The notes: generated from the sequence alone by a model not told the origin. Counted from the stretch's first letter, positions 26,687 through 35,589 are shown. The stretch: DNA of 64,000 nt from Thiothrix unzii (GCF_017901175.1 NZ_CP072793.1:1116001-1180000); one strand, 5' to 3'. Made by a program: numbers and translations.

Positions 26687-26703
26687 CCCCGCGAAGGGGT
26701 TAG
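26683..26703. other. Hairpin spanning the parA stop codon
   Basis: CTAACCCC-GCGAA-GGGGTTAG forms an 8-bp stem containing the parA TAA. No T run follows, so it could stabilise the mRNA end or attenuate read-through to parB rather than terminate. Confidence 0.6.
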
Positions 26704-26804
26704 TCGTTCCATCATGGCAACATTGAATCTGTTGAGCATCTCGCTTGCGCTAGGTAAAGCATGAATACCTCAAAACAACAACCTCATGCAAAATAGGGGA
26801 GAAC

Positions 26805-28472
26805 ATGACGGTCAATAAAATACCTTCAAGACGCGGTTTGCTGGTTGAGCATTTTGATAATAACCAGAATGTCAGCTCATCGGATCAAGTTGTTGGTACG
26901 ATAGTCGGCATGGTGGTTGCTGTGGATAGGATTCGTTTCTTTGAAGGCAATCCACGTCGTTCACCGAATGAATGCTACGCCGCGATTAAAGAATCCATCC
27001 GTGAAATTGGTTTGGATACCCCACTGCCCATTAGCCATCGTCCCACCGATGAGCCGGGACATTACATTATCTATAAAGGCGGTAATACGCGCTTACGTGC
27101 CTTACAAGAATTATGGGAAGAAACCCATGATGAACGTTTCTTTCGGGTTCGTTGTGAGTTTCACCCCTTTATCTCGGACATCGACGCATTAATCAGCCAC
27201 CTGCGTGAAAACGATTTGCGTGGCAATATGACCTTGATTGACAGGGCATTAGCGGTACAAGCAGCCAAAGCGACACTAGAGCAAGAATTGGGTGAGCTAT
27301 TATCTCAGCGTCAATTACAAGCAGCCCTTGAACAGCGCGGATTCCCTATCAGTCAGGGAATGATTTCAAAATTGGAATACGCCGTAAAACTGAATATTGC
27401 CATTCCTATTGCTTTATCCTGTGGTATGGGCAAACTTCAGATTGAACGTTTAACCAAACTCGAAAAAGCTGCACTGAAAGTTTGGCAATGCCATAGCCCT
27501 AGCAATGGCACAGAACAACAGTTTAGGGAAACCGTATTTTTACCTGCCCTTGCCAGCAGTGATGCTGAAGATTGGTTATACGAGCGTGCAGAGACTTTAG
27601 TAAAAGAAAAGTTAGTAGCGGCACTACCATCAAGTGTTGACAGGACGCAGGTATTGACTGGCTTTAGTCAGGCAATGGACGGTAAAGCATTAATAGATTA
27701 TCCCCAGCTTGAATTTGTGTCGTCACCAATAGCTAATGTTTTACCTGAACCATACCCCGATTATCCAGATCCCGAACCTGTTGATGCACCGTTAAACCAA
27801 TATGACTTACTCGCTAGTCATACAACGGCGACTGATAACATTCACTATCATAATGCGGATGGGAATATTATTGAACAAAAAGAGGTTATTGTTGGCGGTA
27901 ATGGGCGTTGGCTGGTAAAGCTCAAACACTTACGCACCCGTAATTACGAGATTGCCAGTAAATTGACAGACAGCAGCCCCATTCCGCAAGCCAGTAATGC
28001 CATTGTCTCGCTTGAAACCGGTTATGGATTCTTCGTGGTCGACGTATTTAATCCAGATTTTATGGCGCAATTAATCGCCAAAACCTTAGGTGATGAAGCG
28101 TGTTCTGATACAGAAAAAGCCGATGCTGAGCGTGACCACATGCACGCATCGAACCTTTGGTGGTTATTGGCGGAATTGTGTGGTTTGTTTCCTGATCAGC
28201 ATGAGCCTTGGATGACTGCGCCCGATTCAGTAAGGGCGGCACAGATTGATGCCGATAGTTATATCCGCGATGAAGATTTATTGCACAAGGTGCATACCGT
28301 TGTGCCTATTTCAGCGCGGTTACGTACTTTTTGGTTAGCGATGCCGTTAACCCAATTGGAGCTTATTTTTGAGTTGATCCGTAATACCGTAGCCATTGTT
28401 GAGCTGGTATCAGATCATCGTCAATACACGGATGATGCAAGCCCTTGGGAGATCATCACCCGTGATTATTGA
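26805..28472 (+). CDS. parB: ParB-family protein of PFGI-1-class ICEs
   Basis: The 555-residue protein has a ParB/Srx nuclease-like fold near residues 40-130 (VDRIRFFEGNPRRSPNECYAAIKESIREIGLDTPLPISHR..., YKGGNTRLRALQEL), then an HTH region (FPISQGMISKLEYAVKLN). The long C-terminal part is typical of the ICE ParB family (TIGR03764-like, from memory). It follows parA with GGGGAG as ribosome site. It probably binds a centromere-like site; two candidate arrays lie downstream. Confidence 0.85.
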   Translation: MTVNKIPSRRGLLVEHFDNNQNVSSSDQVVGTIVGMVVAVDRIRFFEGNPRRSPNECYAAIKESIREIGLDTPLPISHRPTDEPGHYIIYKGGNTRLRALQELWEETHDERFFRVRCEFHPFISDIDALISHLRENDLRGNMTLIDRALAVQAAKATLEQELGELLSQRQLQAALEQRGFPISQGMISKLEYAVKLNIAIPIALSCGMGKLQIERLTKLEKAALKVWQCHSPSNGTEQQFRETVFLPALASSDAEDWLYERAETLVKEKLVAALPSSVDRTQVLTGFSQAMDGKALIDYPQLEFVSSPIANVLPEPYPDYPDPEPVDAPLNQYDLLASHTTATDNIHYHNADGNIIEQKEVIVGGNGRWLVKLKHLRTRNYEIASKLTDSSPIPQASNAIVSLETGYGFFVVDVFNPDFMAQLIAKTLGDEACSDTEKADAERDHMHASNLWWLLAELCGLFPDQHEPWMTAPDSVRAAQIDADSYIRDEDLLHKVHTVVPISARLRTFWLAMPLTQLELIFELIRNTVAIVELVSDHRQYTDDASPWEIITRDY

Positions 28473-28479
28473 GATTGAT

Positions 28480-29019
28480 ATGGATTTGAGCTTTAGCGAC
28501 ATGGCTGAAGCCACGCTCAATGACACGCAACGGGCATTGTTAGCCGCACAGCCAGACGTATTACGCGCAGCAGTCTATCAGCGTATTGAAGCATCACTAC
28601 GGGTATCCGCGAAATTGCAATTAGCCTCCTGTTATCAGTTAGGCATTAGCACCTTTACCTTTGAGCGGGTCATTCGTGAGGAGCATCACAAATTAGCGGC
28701 TGAGTTTGCGCATCAGGACTTGATGACACGCTTGGTCGCTGGTGGTGCTTCCTTCACCGTGTTGCATACTCTCTGCAACATGGATAAAGCCACGTTTACC
28801 CGTATTCGCCATGCGTTAGGGTTAAAAGTACCGCCGAGCCGCAAGTCGATTGATGATGCAACCTCGGTCAGTATTTACCGCGACTGGGAGCTTATGAAGC
28901 GGGCAGTCACGCCGGAAAGCCTCTTGCAGTTACACGAATCCAGTGGGGCATCCATTAATGCCATTTGGAGCTTGCTACAAGATTGGCAATACGTCCAAGC
29001 TAAAATGGCGCGGAGGTAA
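28480..29019 (+). CDS. DUF2857 domain protein
   Basis: The 179-residue helical protein (DLSFSDMAEATLNDTQRALLAAQPDVLRAAVYQRIEAS...) matches DUF2857, a protein always near parB in SPI-7/PFGI-1 ICEs. A GTG at 28462 behind GGGAG, overlapping the parB stop, is an equally good start. Function unknown; FlhC-like DNA-binding relatives have been suggested for this group, which I cannot check. Confidence 0.75.
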   Translation: MDLSFSDMAEATLNDTQRALLAAQPDVLRAAVYQRIEASLRVSAKLQLASCYQLGISTFTFERVIREEHHKLAAEFAHQDLMTRLVAGGASFTVLHTLCNMDKATFTRIRHALGLKVPPSRKSIDDATSVSIYRDWELMKRAVTPESLLQLHESSGASINAIWSLLQDWQYVQAKMARR

Positions 29020-29022
29020 TCC

Positions 29023-30372
29023 GTGTCAGGTATGCACCATTACTTACTGCAAATGATTGAACGCAGCCAAGCAACGCTCGTGATGAAAGCGGGTAAGTCA
29101 GCACAGGATGGCCTGTTGTTTTTAGGCAATCCGCAGTTGGTGTTTCCGCGTTTGTTGTTTGACGATCCGGTACTGGAACCGGTAGATCGCAATGTATGGG
29201 CAGTCATCAAGCTCCATGCCGCTGATGGTGATTCCGTTACTGCGTTCCCTACTTATGAAGAAATCATGCTGCGTTGCAATATCGGCTCCAAAGCCACGGT
29301 ATCCCGTAGCATCGCCATCTTGCGTGCGTGTCGCTGGCTAACGGTTTGCAAAGCCCGCTTACGGGATGCCAAGGGGCGCGTAAAAGGCAACATTTATGCA
29401 CTACATGATGAACCACTGCAATTGGCTGAAACACTAGAACTGGATGATACCTACCTGCATTTTCTTCAAGAAACCGCGCAACATAAACAAAACCCTCATC
29501 CGCGTGCCATTGGTGTTGCTACAACGGTTTTACAAGATATGCAAAGCCAAGTTGGTGCAGGTATTGATATAACCGAACTCGAATCCCCACTCTTACGTCG
29601 GAAACAAGCAACAGCATGGCAACAAGAGACGGTCGTTGAAGGCCGGTTTTTTGCCTTTACCAAGTCAGGCATTGAAAAAGTTAACAGCCGTGATTACCTA
29701 AAAGCAACCAAGCGCACCGAAGTACAGAAACTGTACTTAGCCTCCTCTGCCACAACATCACCCAGTACAGTTTCTGTACCCAGTCAATCCAAACCGCCAT
29801 CTGATGGCGATGAGTACAGAAACTGTACTGATGCACGTGGGGGTAGTACAGAAACTGTACTACGTAGTATTAGTAGTAAGTATATTTATAAAAATACTAC
29901 TACTAATACAGCCGTCTCAGTGAGTACAGAAACCGTACTGATATGGCCTGACAGCTTGCAAGGCAGCAACCGTGATTTAGTGGCGATGCAGTTAAAAACC
30001 TTACCCGATGTGCATCACCAGCCTGTTATTGACGCATTGTCTGCCACGTTGACCGCCATCGCGACCGGTCATGCCAAACCATTACGTTCGTTATTGGCCT
30101 ACACCCGCCGATTATGTGTGTTGTCACAAGCTGGGCAGTTAAATCCCATTATTCCCATAACTCCCCCAACGAAGGCAGAAGCATCCGTCAGTGATGCGGT
30201 GACAGTTCAAGAACTCAATGACCTTGCCAATGACATCAAAACCTTACAGGGATTCCAAAAAGCAGAACCAGAAAATTCTCTTCAATGGATTGCCTACGGG
30301 GATCAAATTGCAATGAAGAAAGCAGAGTGGTATCGCCGCCGTGATTTATTACCGGCAGTAGCGCAAGCATAG
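29023..30372 (+). CDS. STY4528-family ICE protein carrying an internal repeat array
   Basis: The 449-residue protein has an N-terminal domain (LLFLGNPQLVFPRLLFDDPVLEPVDRNVWAVIKLHA...TAFPTYEEIMLRCNIGSKATVSRSIAILRACRWLTVCKARLRDAKGRVKGNIYALHDEPL) that matches the STY4528 family and looks like a winged-helix replication initiator. The middle (residues about 230-310) is low-complexity Ser/Thr because the DNA carries palindromic repeats. The GTG start is preceded by GGAGG. A role in ICE replication or its control is inferred from the fold and the iteron-like array. Confidence 0.78.
   Translation: MSGMHHYLLQMIERSQATLVMKAGKSAQDGLLFLGNPQLVFPRLLFDDPVLEPVDRNVWAVIKLHAADGDSVTAFPTYEEIMLRCNIGSKATVSRSIAILRACRWLTVCKARLRDAKGRVKGNIYALHDEPLQLAETLELDDTYLHFLQETAQHKQNPHPRAIGVATTVLQDMQSQVGAGIDITELESPLLRRKQATAWQQETVVEGRFFAFTKSGIEKVNSRDYLKATKRTEVQKLYLASSATTSPSTVSVPSQSKPPSDGDEYRNCTDARGGSTETVLRSISSKYIYKNTTTNTAVSVSTETVLIWPDSLQGSNRDLVAMQLKTLPDVHHQPVIDALSATLTAIATGHAKPLRSLLAYTRRLCVLSQAGQLNPIIPITPPTKAEASVSDAVTVQELNDLANDIKTLQGFQKAEPENSLQWIAYGDQIAMKKAEWYRRRDLLPAVAQA
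29721..29939. repeat. Five palindromic iterons inside the STY4528-family gene
   Basis: AGTACAGAAACTGTACT occurs at 29721-29737, 29813-29829 and 29845-29861. It occurs as a reverse-orientation copy at 29764-29780 (one end base differs) and with one change at 29923-29939. Arms AGTACAG and CTGTACT are separated by three bases. The spacing is 43, 49, 32 and 78 bases. A candidate binding array for the STY4528, ParB or another ICE protein. Confidence 0.85.
29867..29909. other. AT-rich hairpin next to the iterons
   Basis: GTATTAGTAGTA (29867-29878) and its exact complement TACTACTAATAC (29898-29909) enclose an almost pure A/T loop of 19 bases. It lies between the fourth and fifth iteron. The combination resembles a replication-origin unwinding element. 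Confidence 0.7.
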
Positions 30373-30376
30373 GCGG

Positions 30377-30542
30377 GTGATTCCCTAGGAATCACTTGTG
30401 GTGTAACTGAGTACGGTCGGGGTAGGTGATTCCCTAGGAATCACTTGCGGTGTGACTGAGTGCAGTCGGGGTAGGTGATTCCCTAGGAATCACTTGCAGT
30501 GTGACTGAGTGCAGTCGGGGTAGGTGATTCCCTAGGAATCAC
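30377..30542. repeat. Four 49-bp-period palindromic repeats
   Basis: GTGATTCCCTAGGAATCAC starts at 30377, 30426, 30475 and 30524, each exactly 49 bases apart. The 30-base spacer is also conserved and contains GACTG-AGTG-CAGTC. The array fills the gap between the STY4528 and TIGR03761 genes. Candidate parS/centromere, origin or operator. Confidence 0.9.
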
Positions 30543-30597
30543 CTTCAGGTGCGGGTTACTGGAACAGAGTTTGAATCAACAAGTAGTGAGAAATGAC

Positions 30598-31467
30598 ATG
30601 GCGAAATCGAAAGAAGAAGTAAGAGCAGAGCTGAACCGGCTTTTTAAAAAGGACGATGCACAAGCGGGTGAAGCCGTCGCGTTAGGACGCTCCTTTTTGA
30701 ATGCCCCCAGTTTATTGGATGCACGTAACGGACAGATAGGCGCATTGCGGGGTGAAGCTAGCGTAACGATTCATACCCGGCAGGCACAGCAATTATTGAC
30801 CGGTCGTGAGGCGGTTGACGGGCGGCCACCTGTCATGGGGCTGATGCGTTTTAGCAGTATTTTGACGCAGATCACAACAGCAGCCAAACAGGATGATCCG
30901 TGGGCAGATTGGCATCTGGTGCAACTTGAAGAAAAGTTGACAGCAGCCGGGGAACATCTGACGCAGCAGCTCAGCAATATCGAGCGCGTCTTGAAAACGA
31001 ATAAACTGATGGATGTGCAGGTATCGGAATCGGTCAAACCGATGAAAGTATCTATTGGGTTTGCCTCCAGTTATGCCTACTGGGTAGCGCGGTTGATCTT
31101 GCAATACGACGAAGTGGTGCGTGCAGTACTCACCGCTAAACACGTAGCGATGATCAGCCATGAGGCCGCTAATCAACTGCTGAGCGATGCAGGGGCAAGC
31201 CTGCGGCGCGTGTTTGAATCAACGGCTCGGTATCGCTTTACAGGACTGACTCGTGCCGATGTGTTGGCAAACAATGCACGAATCGCTGAGGCTGAAAAAC
31301 GCTTAGACAGAAAGCTGGAACAAGTTCCTGTCGACATCTTGGATAAATCCAGACGTGCGAGTTATGCGCCCACGATTGTGAGCGCAGGTCAGGTGACACC
31401 CTTAACGCCAACAGCAGCAGCGGTGGCGGAGGATGTTGCGACAGCCGCTACCGAGGACGTGGTTTAG
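30598..31467 (+). CDS. TIGR03761-family (PFL_4669-like) ICE protein
   Basis: The 289-residue protein contains GALRGEASVTIHTRQAQQLLTGR...PPVMGLMRFSSILTQITTAAKQDDPWADWHLVQLEEKL..., the pattern of the PFL_4669 family found in PFGI-1-class ICEs. Function unknown, conserved beside ssb and topB. The ATG at 30598 (MAKSKEEVRAEL) was chosen over a TTG nine codons upstream. It is the first gene after the 49-bp array, which may control it. Confidence 0.75.
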   Translation: MAKSKEEVRAELNRLFKKDDAQAGEAVALGRSFLNAPSLLDARNGQIGALRGEASVTIHTRQAQQLLTGREAVDGRPPVMGLMRFSSILTQITTAAKQDDPWADWHLVQLEEKLTAAGEHLTQQLSNIERVLKTNKLMDVQVSESVKPMKVSIGFASSYAYWVARLILQYDEVVRAVLTAKHVAMISHEAANQLLSDAGASLRRVFESTARYRFTGLTRADVLANNARIAEAEKRLDRKLEQVPVDILDKSRRASYAPTIVSAGQVTPLTPTAAAVAEDVATAATEDVV

Positions 31468-31593
31468 GTTATTTAGCTGATGGCTCATTTAGCTAGTGGG
31501 CTATTTAGTGCCGCCTAAAGGGCTTTTAAGGGTAAGGGGGAGCGTGGCTTTCCCCCTTGAGAAACCCAAGGCAGGGTGGAAGGTAAAGTGGCA

Positions 31594-32037
31594 ATGCAGC
31601 AGGTAGTGACGATGGGATTGTACGGATTACCGTTTGAAGGGATTAAGGGCATTCGCAGCGAGATTGCTAGGTTGCAGCAGCAGGAGGTGCAATGGATGGA
31701 TGAGTTGAACGCTTTGCAGCAGGTGATGCGCACGACGTTTGGTTATCGCTTGCCGCTCACACTGAGCCGCAGAAAGAATAAAGCCTATGCACCGCTGATG
31801 TGGCGACAAGGAAAAACCAATCGTCGATTATACGGAGGTTTGGAGACACCGGAAGGGCAGGGGATTTTAAAAGCATTGCCACCGGAGCAGCAACGTGAAC
31901 TGCTGAACATTGAGTTCAAGCGGATACACCTGAATCATGTGCTGGGCTTGTTGCAGTATGAGATAGCGCGTTTAAAGCGGCTAGAGAGTGAATTTGAGGC
32001 GTGGCGTGATCGGATGCGGGATGTGAACCAGCATTAA
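31594..32037 (+). CDS. DUF3158-family ICE protein
   Basis: The 147-residue basic, coiled-coil-like protein (IKGIRSEIARLQQQEVQWMDELNALQQVM..., LMWRQGKTNRRLYGGLETPEGQGILKALPPEQQRELLNIEFKRIHLNHVLGLLQYEIARLKRLE) fits DUF3158. It is placed before ssb as in related ICEs. GGAAGG lies about ten bases before the ATG. A GTG at 31576 would add six residues. Confidence 0.75.
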   Translation: MQQVVTMGLYGLPFEGIKGIRSEIARLQQQEVQWMDELNALQQVMRTTFGYRLPLTLSRRKNKAYAPLMWRQGKTNRRLYGGLETPEGQGILKALPPEQQRELLNIEFKRIHLNHVLGLLQYEIARLKRLESEFEAWRDRMRDVNQH

Positions 32038-32085
32038 AATGCGCCAGATTATTTTGATTATTTTTTGTTGATAGGGGATTAAGCG

Positions 32086-32463
32086 ATGGCAAACCGATTT
32101 GAAGGACGTGGCAACTTAGGGAGTGATCCCGTGTTGAAATACGTGGAAGTGTCCGGTGAGAAACGGGCAGTATGTGAGTTTCGGGTGTACTTTGACCGCC
32201 AAGTGCGGGACGGGGATGAATGGCGCGAACACGGCGGGTTTTGGTTGAACGTGACCCAGTGGGGTAAACGGGGTGAGTTGGCAGGCAAGCTCCTCGTCAA
32301 AGGTTGTCGGGTGCTGGTGATCGGTAGTCTGGTGCAGGAGACATGGGCAGACAAGGACACTGGTGAGGAGAAAAGCCGTCTGGTACTGGATGCGGATAGT
32401 GTGGATATGGATTTGGTGCGTGTAGAATCCGTCAAATTTATCGAAAAGCGGGGGGAATCATGA
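32086..32463 (+). CDS. ssb: Single-stranded DNA-binding protein of the ICE
   Basis: The 125-residue OB-fold protein (FEGRGNLGSDPVLKYVEVSGEKRAVCEFRVYFDRQVR..., GGFWLNVTQWGKRGELAGKLLVKGCRVLVIGSL) lacks the acidic DDDIPF tail of housekeeping SSB. It belongs to the ICE-specific short SSBs that protect transferred or replicating single strands. AGGGG precedes the ATG. Confidence 0.85.
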   Translation: MANRFEGRGNLGSDPVLKYVEVSGEKRAVCEFRVYFDRQVRDGDEWREHGGFWLNVTQWGKRGELAGKLLVKGCRVLVIGSLVQETWADKDTGEEKSRLVLDADSVDMDLVRVESVKFIEKRGES

Positions 32464-32497
32464 ACCATAAACTATTCACCATGCCGCAGGTGTGTTG

Positions 32498-34597
32498 ATG
32501 CTATACCTGTGTGAGAAGCCGAGTCAGGCTAGGGATATTGCCAAGGTGTTAGGGGCTAGTGGGCGTGGTGACGGTTATCTCCAAGGGCAAGGCATCACGG
32601 TAACGTGGTGCTTTGGGCATTTACTGGAACAGGCGGAACCGGAAGCTTACGGGCAACAGTACAAACGCTGGCGTTTGGATGTACTGCCCATTTTGCCGGA
32701 ACAGTGGATTTTGGACGTGAAGAAATCCGGGGCAAAGCAATTCAAGGTGGTGAAAGCCCTGTTGGCAAAAGCCGACCATGTGGTGATTGCCACGGATGCT
32801 GACCGCGAAGGCGAAATGATTGCACGGGAAGTCATGGCACTGTGCCGCTACCGGGGGCAAGTGTCACGCTTATGGTTATCGGCCTTGGACGATGCCAGTA
32901 TCAAGAAAGCCTTGGGACAGCTCAAACCGGGGCATGAAACCGAAAAGCTCTACCAAGCCGGATTAGCGCGTAGCCGTGCCGATTGGCTGGTGGGCATGAA
33001 TTTAAGTCGTGCCTACACACTGGTGGCTCAATACAACGGGCAATTAGGCGACAAAGGCGGGGCATTGAGCGTGGGGCGAGTGCAACCCCCCACATTACGC
33101 TTAGTCGCGGATCGGGATCAGCAGATACAACACTTTGTACCCGTGGATTACTGGGATGTACAAGCCAATTGTTTACCCGACAGCACCACCCACCGCTTTA
33201 AAGCCAACTGGGTTCCCATCAAGGGCATGGACGGTATTGATGCAGAAGGATGGTGTTTAGACAGTGCCTTGGCGCAGCAGGTTGTCACAACCTGTCAGGG
33301 GCAACCAGCGAGCGTATTACGTTGTGACACGGAGCGTAAAAAGCAGGCCGCGCCGTTACCGTATGACCTATCCGGTTTACAGGTCGAAGCCTCACGGCGT
33401 TGGGGCTTAGGTGCGCAACAGGTGTTGGACATTGCTCAAGCCCTGTACGAAAAGCACAAGCTCACCACCTACCCACGCACCGATTGCGGCTACCTGCCGG
33501 TGTCGCAACACGCAGAAGCAGCCGGGGTGTTCAAGGCGTTAGTCGCCACCGACAGCAATATCGCCGGGTTGGTGGCACAAGCCAATCACAGCATTAAGGG
33601 CAAAGTTTGGGACGACAGCAAAATCACCGCTCACCACGGCATTATTCCCACCGCTGCTGCTGGTAGTTTGGAGCATTTATCCGAACCCGAATTGTTCTTG
33701 TACGACCTCATCCGTCGCCGCTACCTTGCCCAATTTTTCCCGGCACACGAGTATGACCAGACCGTGATTGAGTTGGATTGCCAAGGCTACAAATTCCGGG
33801 CATCCGGGCGGGTTGACCGCGTGGCAGGTTGGAAAACAGCCTACCAAGAACCCGAAACTGATACCGGTGCGGAAGACAAAAAAGCAGGTGCAGGCCATGA
33901 AGAAGCGCAGGCTCTGCCACAGTTGAGTGCAGGCGACACGGTGTTGGCACAGGATTTGGTCAGTCTCACACGCCAAACCAAACCACCCGCACCTTACACC
34001 GAAGGCACGCTGATCCAAGCCATGAAAGGCATTGCCAAGCTGGTGGAAAATCCCAAGCTCAAAGCCATTTTGCGCGAAAATGCCGGGATCGGCACCGAAG
34101 CCACCCGTGCCAACATCATCGAAACTCTCTTACACCGCAAACTGCTGGAGCGGATTGGCAAGAAAAAACAGTTACGCGCCACCCCCAAAGGCATGGCACT
34201 GATCGCCATGTTACCCAATGCCGTCAAAGACCCCGCACTCACCGCCGCATGGGAACAAGCACTCGATTCCATTGCCAGCGGTGAGATGACGCTGGCGCAG
34301 TTCATGGACAAGCAACAAAACTGGCTGCTGAAAGTACTGGAACGCGCCAAGTCAGGCGTGAACATACCGGTACAGCCGGAATCTGTAGCAGTGGTGGGGA
34401 AAGCTGATGGAGCAACCATGACTACTCGCGGGAATACCAGCGGCCTGCAAGCTGGTGCAGTGGCTCAGGATGCAGATGGTAAAACGTGTCCGGCGTGCGG
34501 TAAACCCATGCTCAAACGCAACGGCAAGTACGGGGATTTTTGGGGGTGCAGCGGGTTTCCGGGGTGTAAGACGATTGTAAAACTGAATGGTGCTTAA
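32498..34597 (+). CDS. topB: DNA topoisomerase III
   Basis: The 699-residue type IA topoisomerase has a Toprim domain (LYLCEKPSQARDIAKVLG, DADREGEMIAREV), the active Tyr near residue 325 in TTYPRTDCGYL, and a C-terminal four-Cys zinc finger (CPACGKPMLKRNGKYGDFWGCSGFPGC). ICE-borne TopB is a marker of the SPI-7/PFGI-1 class and resolves replication or transfer intermediates. Three possible starts (GTG, TTG, ATG) lie in tandem; the ATG is used. Confidence 0.93.
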   Translation: MLYLCEKPSQARDIAKVLGASGRGDGYLQGQGITVTWCFGHLLEQAEPEAYGQQYKRWRLDVLPILPEQWILDVKKSGAKQFKVVKALLAKADHVVIATDADREGEMIAREVMALCRYRGQVSRLWLSALDDASIKKALGQLKPGHETEKLYQAGLARSRADWLVGMNLSRAYTLVAQYNGQLGDKGGALSVGRVQPPTLRLVADRDQQIQHFVPVDYWDVQANCLPDSTTHRFKANWVPIKGMDGIDAEGWCLDSALAQQVVTTCQGQPASVLRCDTERKKQAAPLPYDLSGLQVEASRRWGLGAQQVLDIAQALYEKHKLTTYPRTDCGYLPVSQHAEAAGVFKALVATDSNIAGLVAQANHSIKGKVWDDSKITAHHGIIPTAAAGSLEHLSEPELFLYDLIRRRYLAQFFPAHEYDQTVIELDCQGYKFRASGRVDRVAGWKTAYQEPETDTGAEDKKAGAGHEEAQALPQLSAGDTVLAQDLVSLTRQTKPPAPYTEGTLIQAMKGIAKLVENPKLKAILRENAGIGTEATRANIIETLLHRKLLERIGKKKQLRATPKGMALIAMLPNAVKDPALTAAWEQALDSIASGEMTLAQFMDKQQNWLLKVLERAKSGVNIPVQPESVAVVGKADGATMTTRGNTSGLQAGAVAQDADGKTCPACGKPMLKRNGKYGDFWGCSGFPGCKTIVKLNGA

Positions 34598-34785
34598 TGG
34601 CGTATTGTATTGAATTCATCGGTTGCTGTGGGCAGGAATGCAGTGCCAACTTTGAAGGCGACATTCCGGGGCTGCTTCAGGAAATAACATGGATTGAAGA
34701 ACGGGGTGGTTGGGGCATTACAGCCACTGATGAAGCGGGTGAGTTCGTCTACGAGGATGGTAAATTATTGAAAAAATTGAATTGA
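34597..34785 (+). CDS. Small protein, unknown
   Basis: A 62-residue protein (MAYCIEFIGCCGQECSANFEGDIPGLLQEITWIEERGGWGITATDEAGEFVYEDGK) overlaps the topB stop as TAATG, so it is translationally coupled. Three cysteines cluster near the N-terminus. I recognise no family. Confidence 0.6.
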   Translation: MAYCIEFIGCCGQECSANFEGDIPGLLQEITWIEERGGWGITATDEAGEFVYEDGKLLKKLN

Positions 34786-34798
34786 AACCATCAAAACC

Positions 34799-34827
34799 TT
34801 GACAGCATAGAACAATGATTTTAGCAT
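34799..34827 (+). promoter_or_regulatory. Candidate sigma-70 promoter before the first leader module
   Basis: TTGACA (34799-34804), a 17-base spacer, then TAGCAT. The -35 is perfect and the -10 matches four of six. It would drive the DUF3577 leader transcript. A small hairpin with a TTAC loop (CATTC...GAATG) lies downstream near 34850. Confidence 0.5.
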
Positions 34828-34924
34828 CTTCACACCTCATTCTTTACGGAATGGGAGACTGTCCTTCCGTTCAATCCACTTAACCGAAACATTGGTTGGA
34901 AGGCTCTGGAATCGCAACCAGCCC

Positions 34925-35088
34925 AAAAATAGCGAACAGTTTTCTATGTGTATTGTTGCACTCTCAACAAGCCCTAGCGGTCGAACCTTACGGTTTGGCA
35001 GCAAACCCTGCAAAGCCCTGTCGTGCCACTAGCACAGGGCGGTATCCTGATAGGATATTGGTGGTTATTTTTTACTTATCTTTTACTT
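34925..35088 (+). ncRNA. Long structured leader module, divergent copy (M0)
   Basis: This gene-less stretch keeps the skeleton of modules M1-M3 with different stem sequences. TTTCTATGTGTA is followed by stem TTGTTG/CAACAA (34953-34970; GTGTTC/GAACAC in the others) and GCCCTAGC. Stem AACC/GGTT carries a TTAC loop (34984-34995), and hairpin TATCCT/AGGATA (35043-35057) lies between GCGG and TTGGTGG. Preserved pairing with changed sequence argues for a functional RNA. The rest of 34786-34924 holds only the candidate promoter. Confidence 0.7.
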
Positions 35089-35162
35089 ACCCTGCTGGGA
35101 GCAACACTCCCGACGGGAAATGTTTCTCCAGCATCATTGCGTCCATTTCAAGGAGAAACACC
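35089..35162 (+). promoter_or_regulatory. Short leader L0 before the DUF3577 gene
   Basis: First hairpin GGGAG-CAACA-CTCCC; then TGTTTCTCC can pair with GGAGAAACA, which contains the ribosome site. The most divergent member of the leader family; spacing between the arms is longer than in others. Confidence 0.7.
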
Positions 35163-35576
35163 ATGTCTACTGCTTCTAATTCCCAATATTTCAATCTTCA
35201 CACCGCTGGCATTGGCTATATTTCACGTATTCGTGAAGTAAAACCGAAAAAAGGTGGTGCATTCCTCGCCTGCAAGGTTTCAGCTTTGTGCGGTGCTGCG
35301 GATGCGGTTGAATACCGTCCTTTCGATTGCCGGGTATCCGGTGCTGAAGCGGAAAAGCTCGTTTATCGCTGCATGGATGCAGTCAATGCCGATAAAAAGG
35401 TACTGATTGCGTTCAACATCGGTGACATTTACCCTGATCTCTATGAGTTCAACGGTGAAACCAAGGTCATGATGAAAGGCCGTCTGTTGCGTATCGACTG
35501 GATCAAGGTAGATGGGCAAACCGTCTACACTGCACCTAAACGTGCTGCTGAAGATACAGAAGCTGACGTTGCCTGA
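35163..35576 (+). CDS. STY4534-family ICE replication protein (DUF3577)
   Basis: The 137-residue protein (STASNSQYFNLHTAGIGYISRIREVKPKKGGAFLACKVSALCGAADAVEYRPFDCRVSGAEAEKLVYRC...) matches DUF3577/STY4534, a small protein next to topB in SPI-7-class ICEs; an OB-like fold and DNA role are assumed in the family name. The start follows AAGGAG within leader L0; a longer upstream frame is only the leader read through. Confidence 0.85.
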   Translation: MSTASNSQYFNLHTAGIGYISRIREVKPKKGGAFLACKVSALCGAADAVEYRPFDCRVSGAEAEKLVYRCMDAVNADKKVLIAFNIGDIYPDLYEFNGETKVMMKGRLLRIDWIKVDGQTVYTAPKRAAEDTEADVA

Positions 35577-35589
35577 TCTGTTCACTCTG

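Noticed and set aside
29867-29909. AT-rich hairpin in the STY4528 gene as a terminator
   Set aside because: It lies inside an intact coding frame and is not followed by a T run.
30377-30542. CRISPR array
   Set aside because: The 49-base units have conserved rather than unique spacers and the repeat is a short palindrome; no cas genes are nearby.
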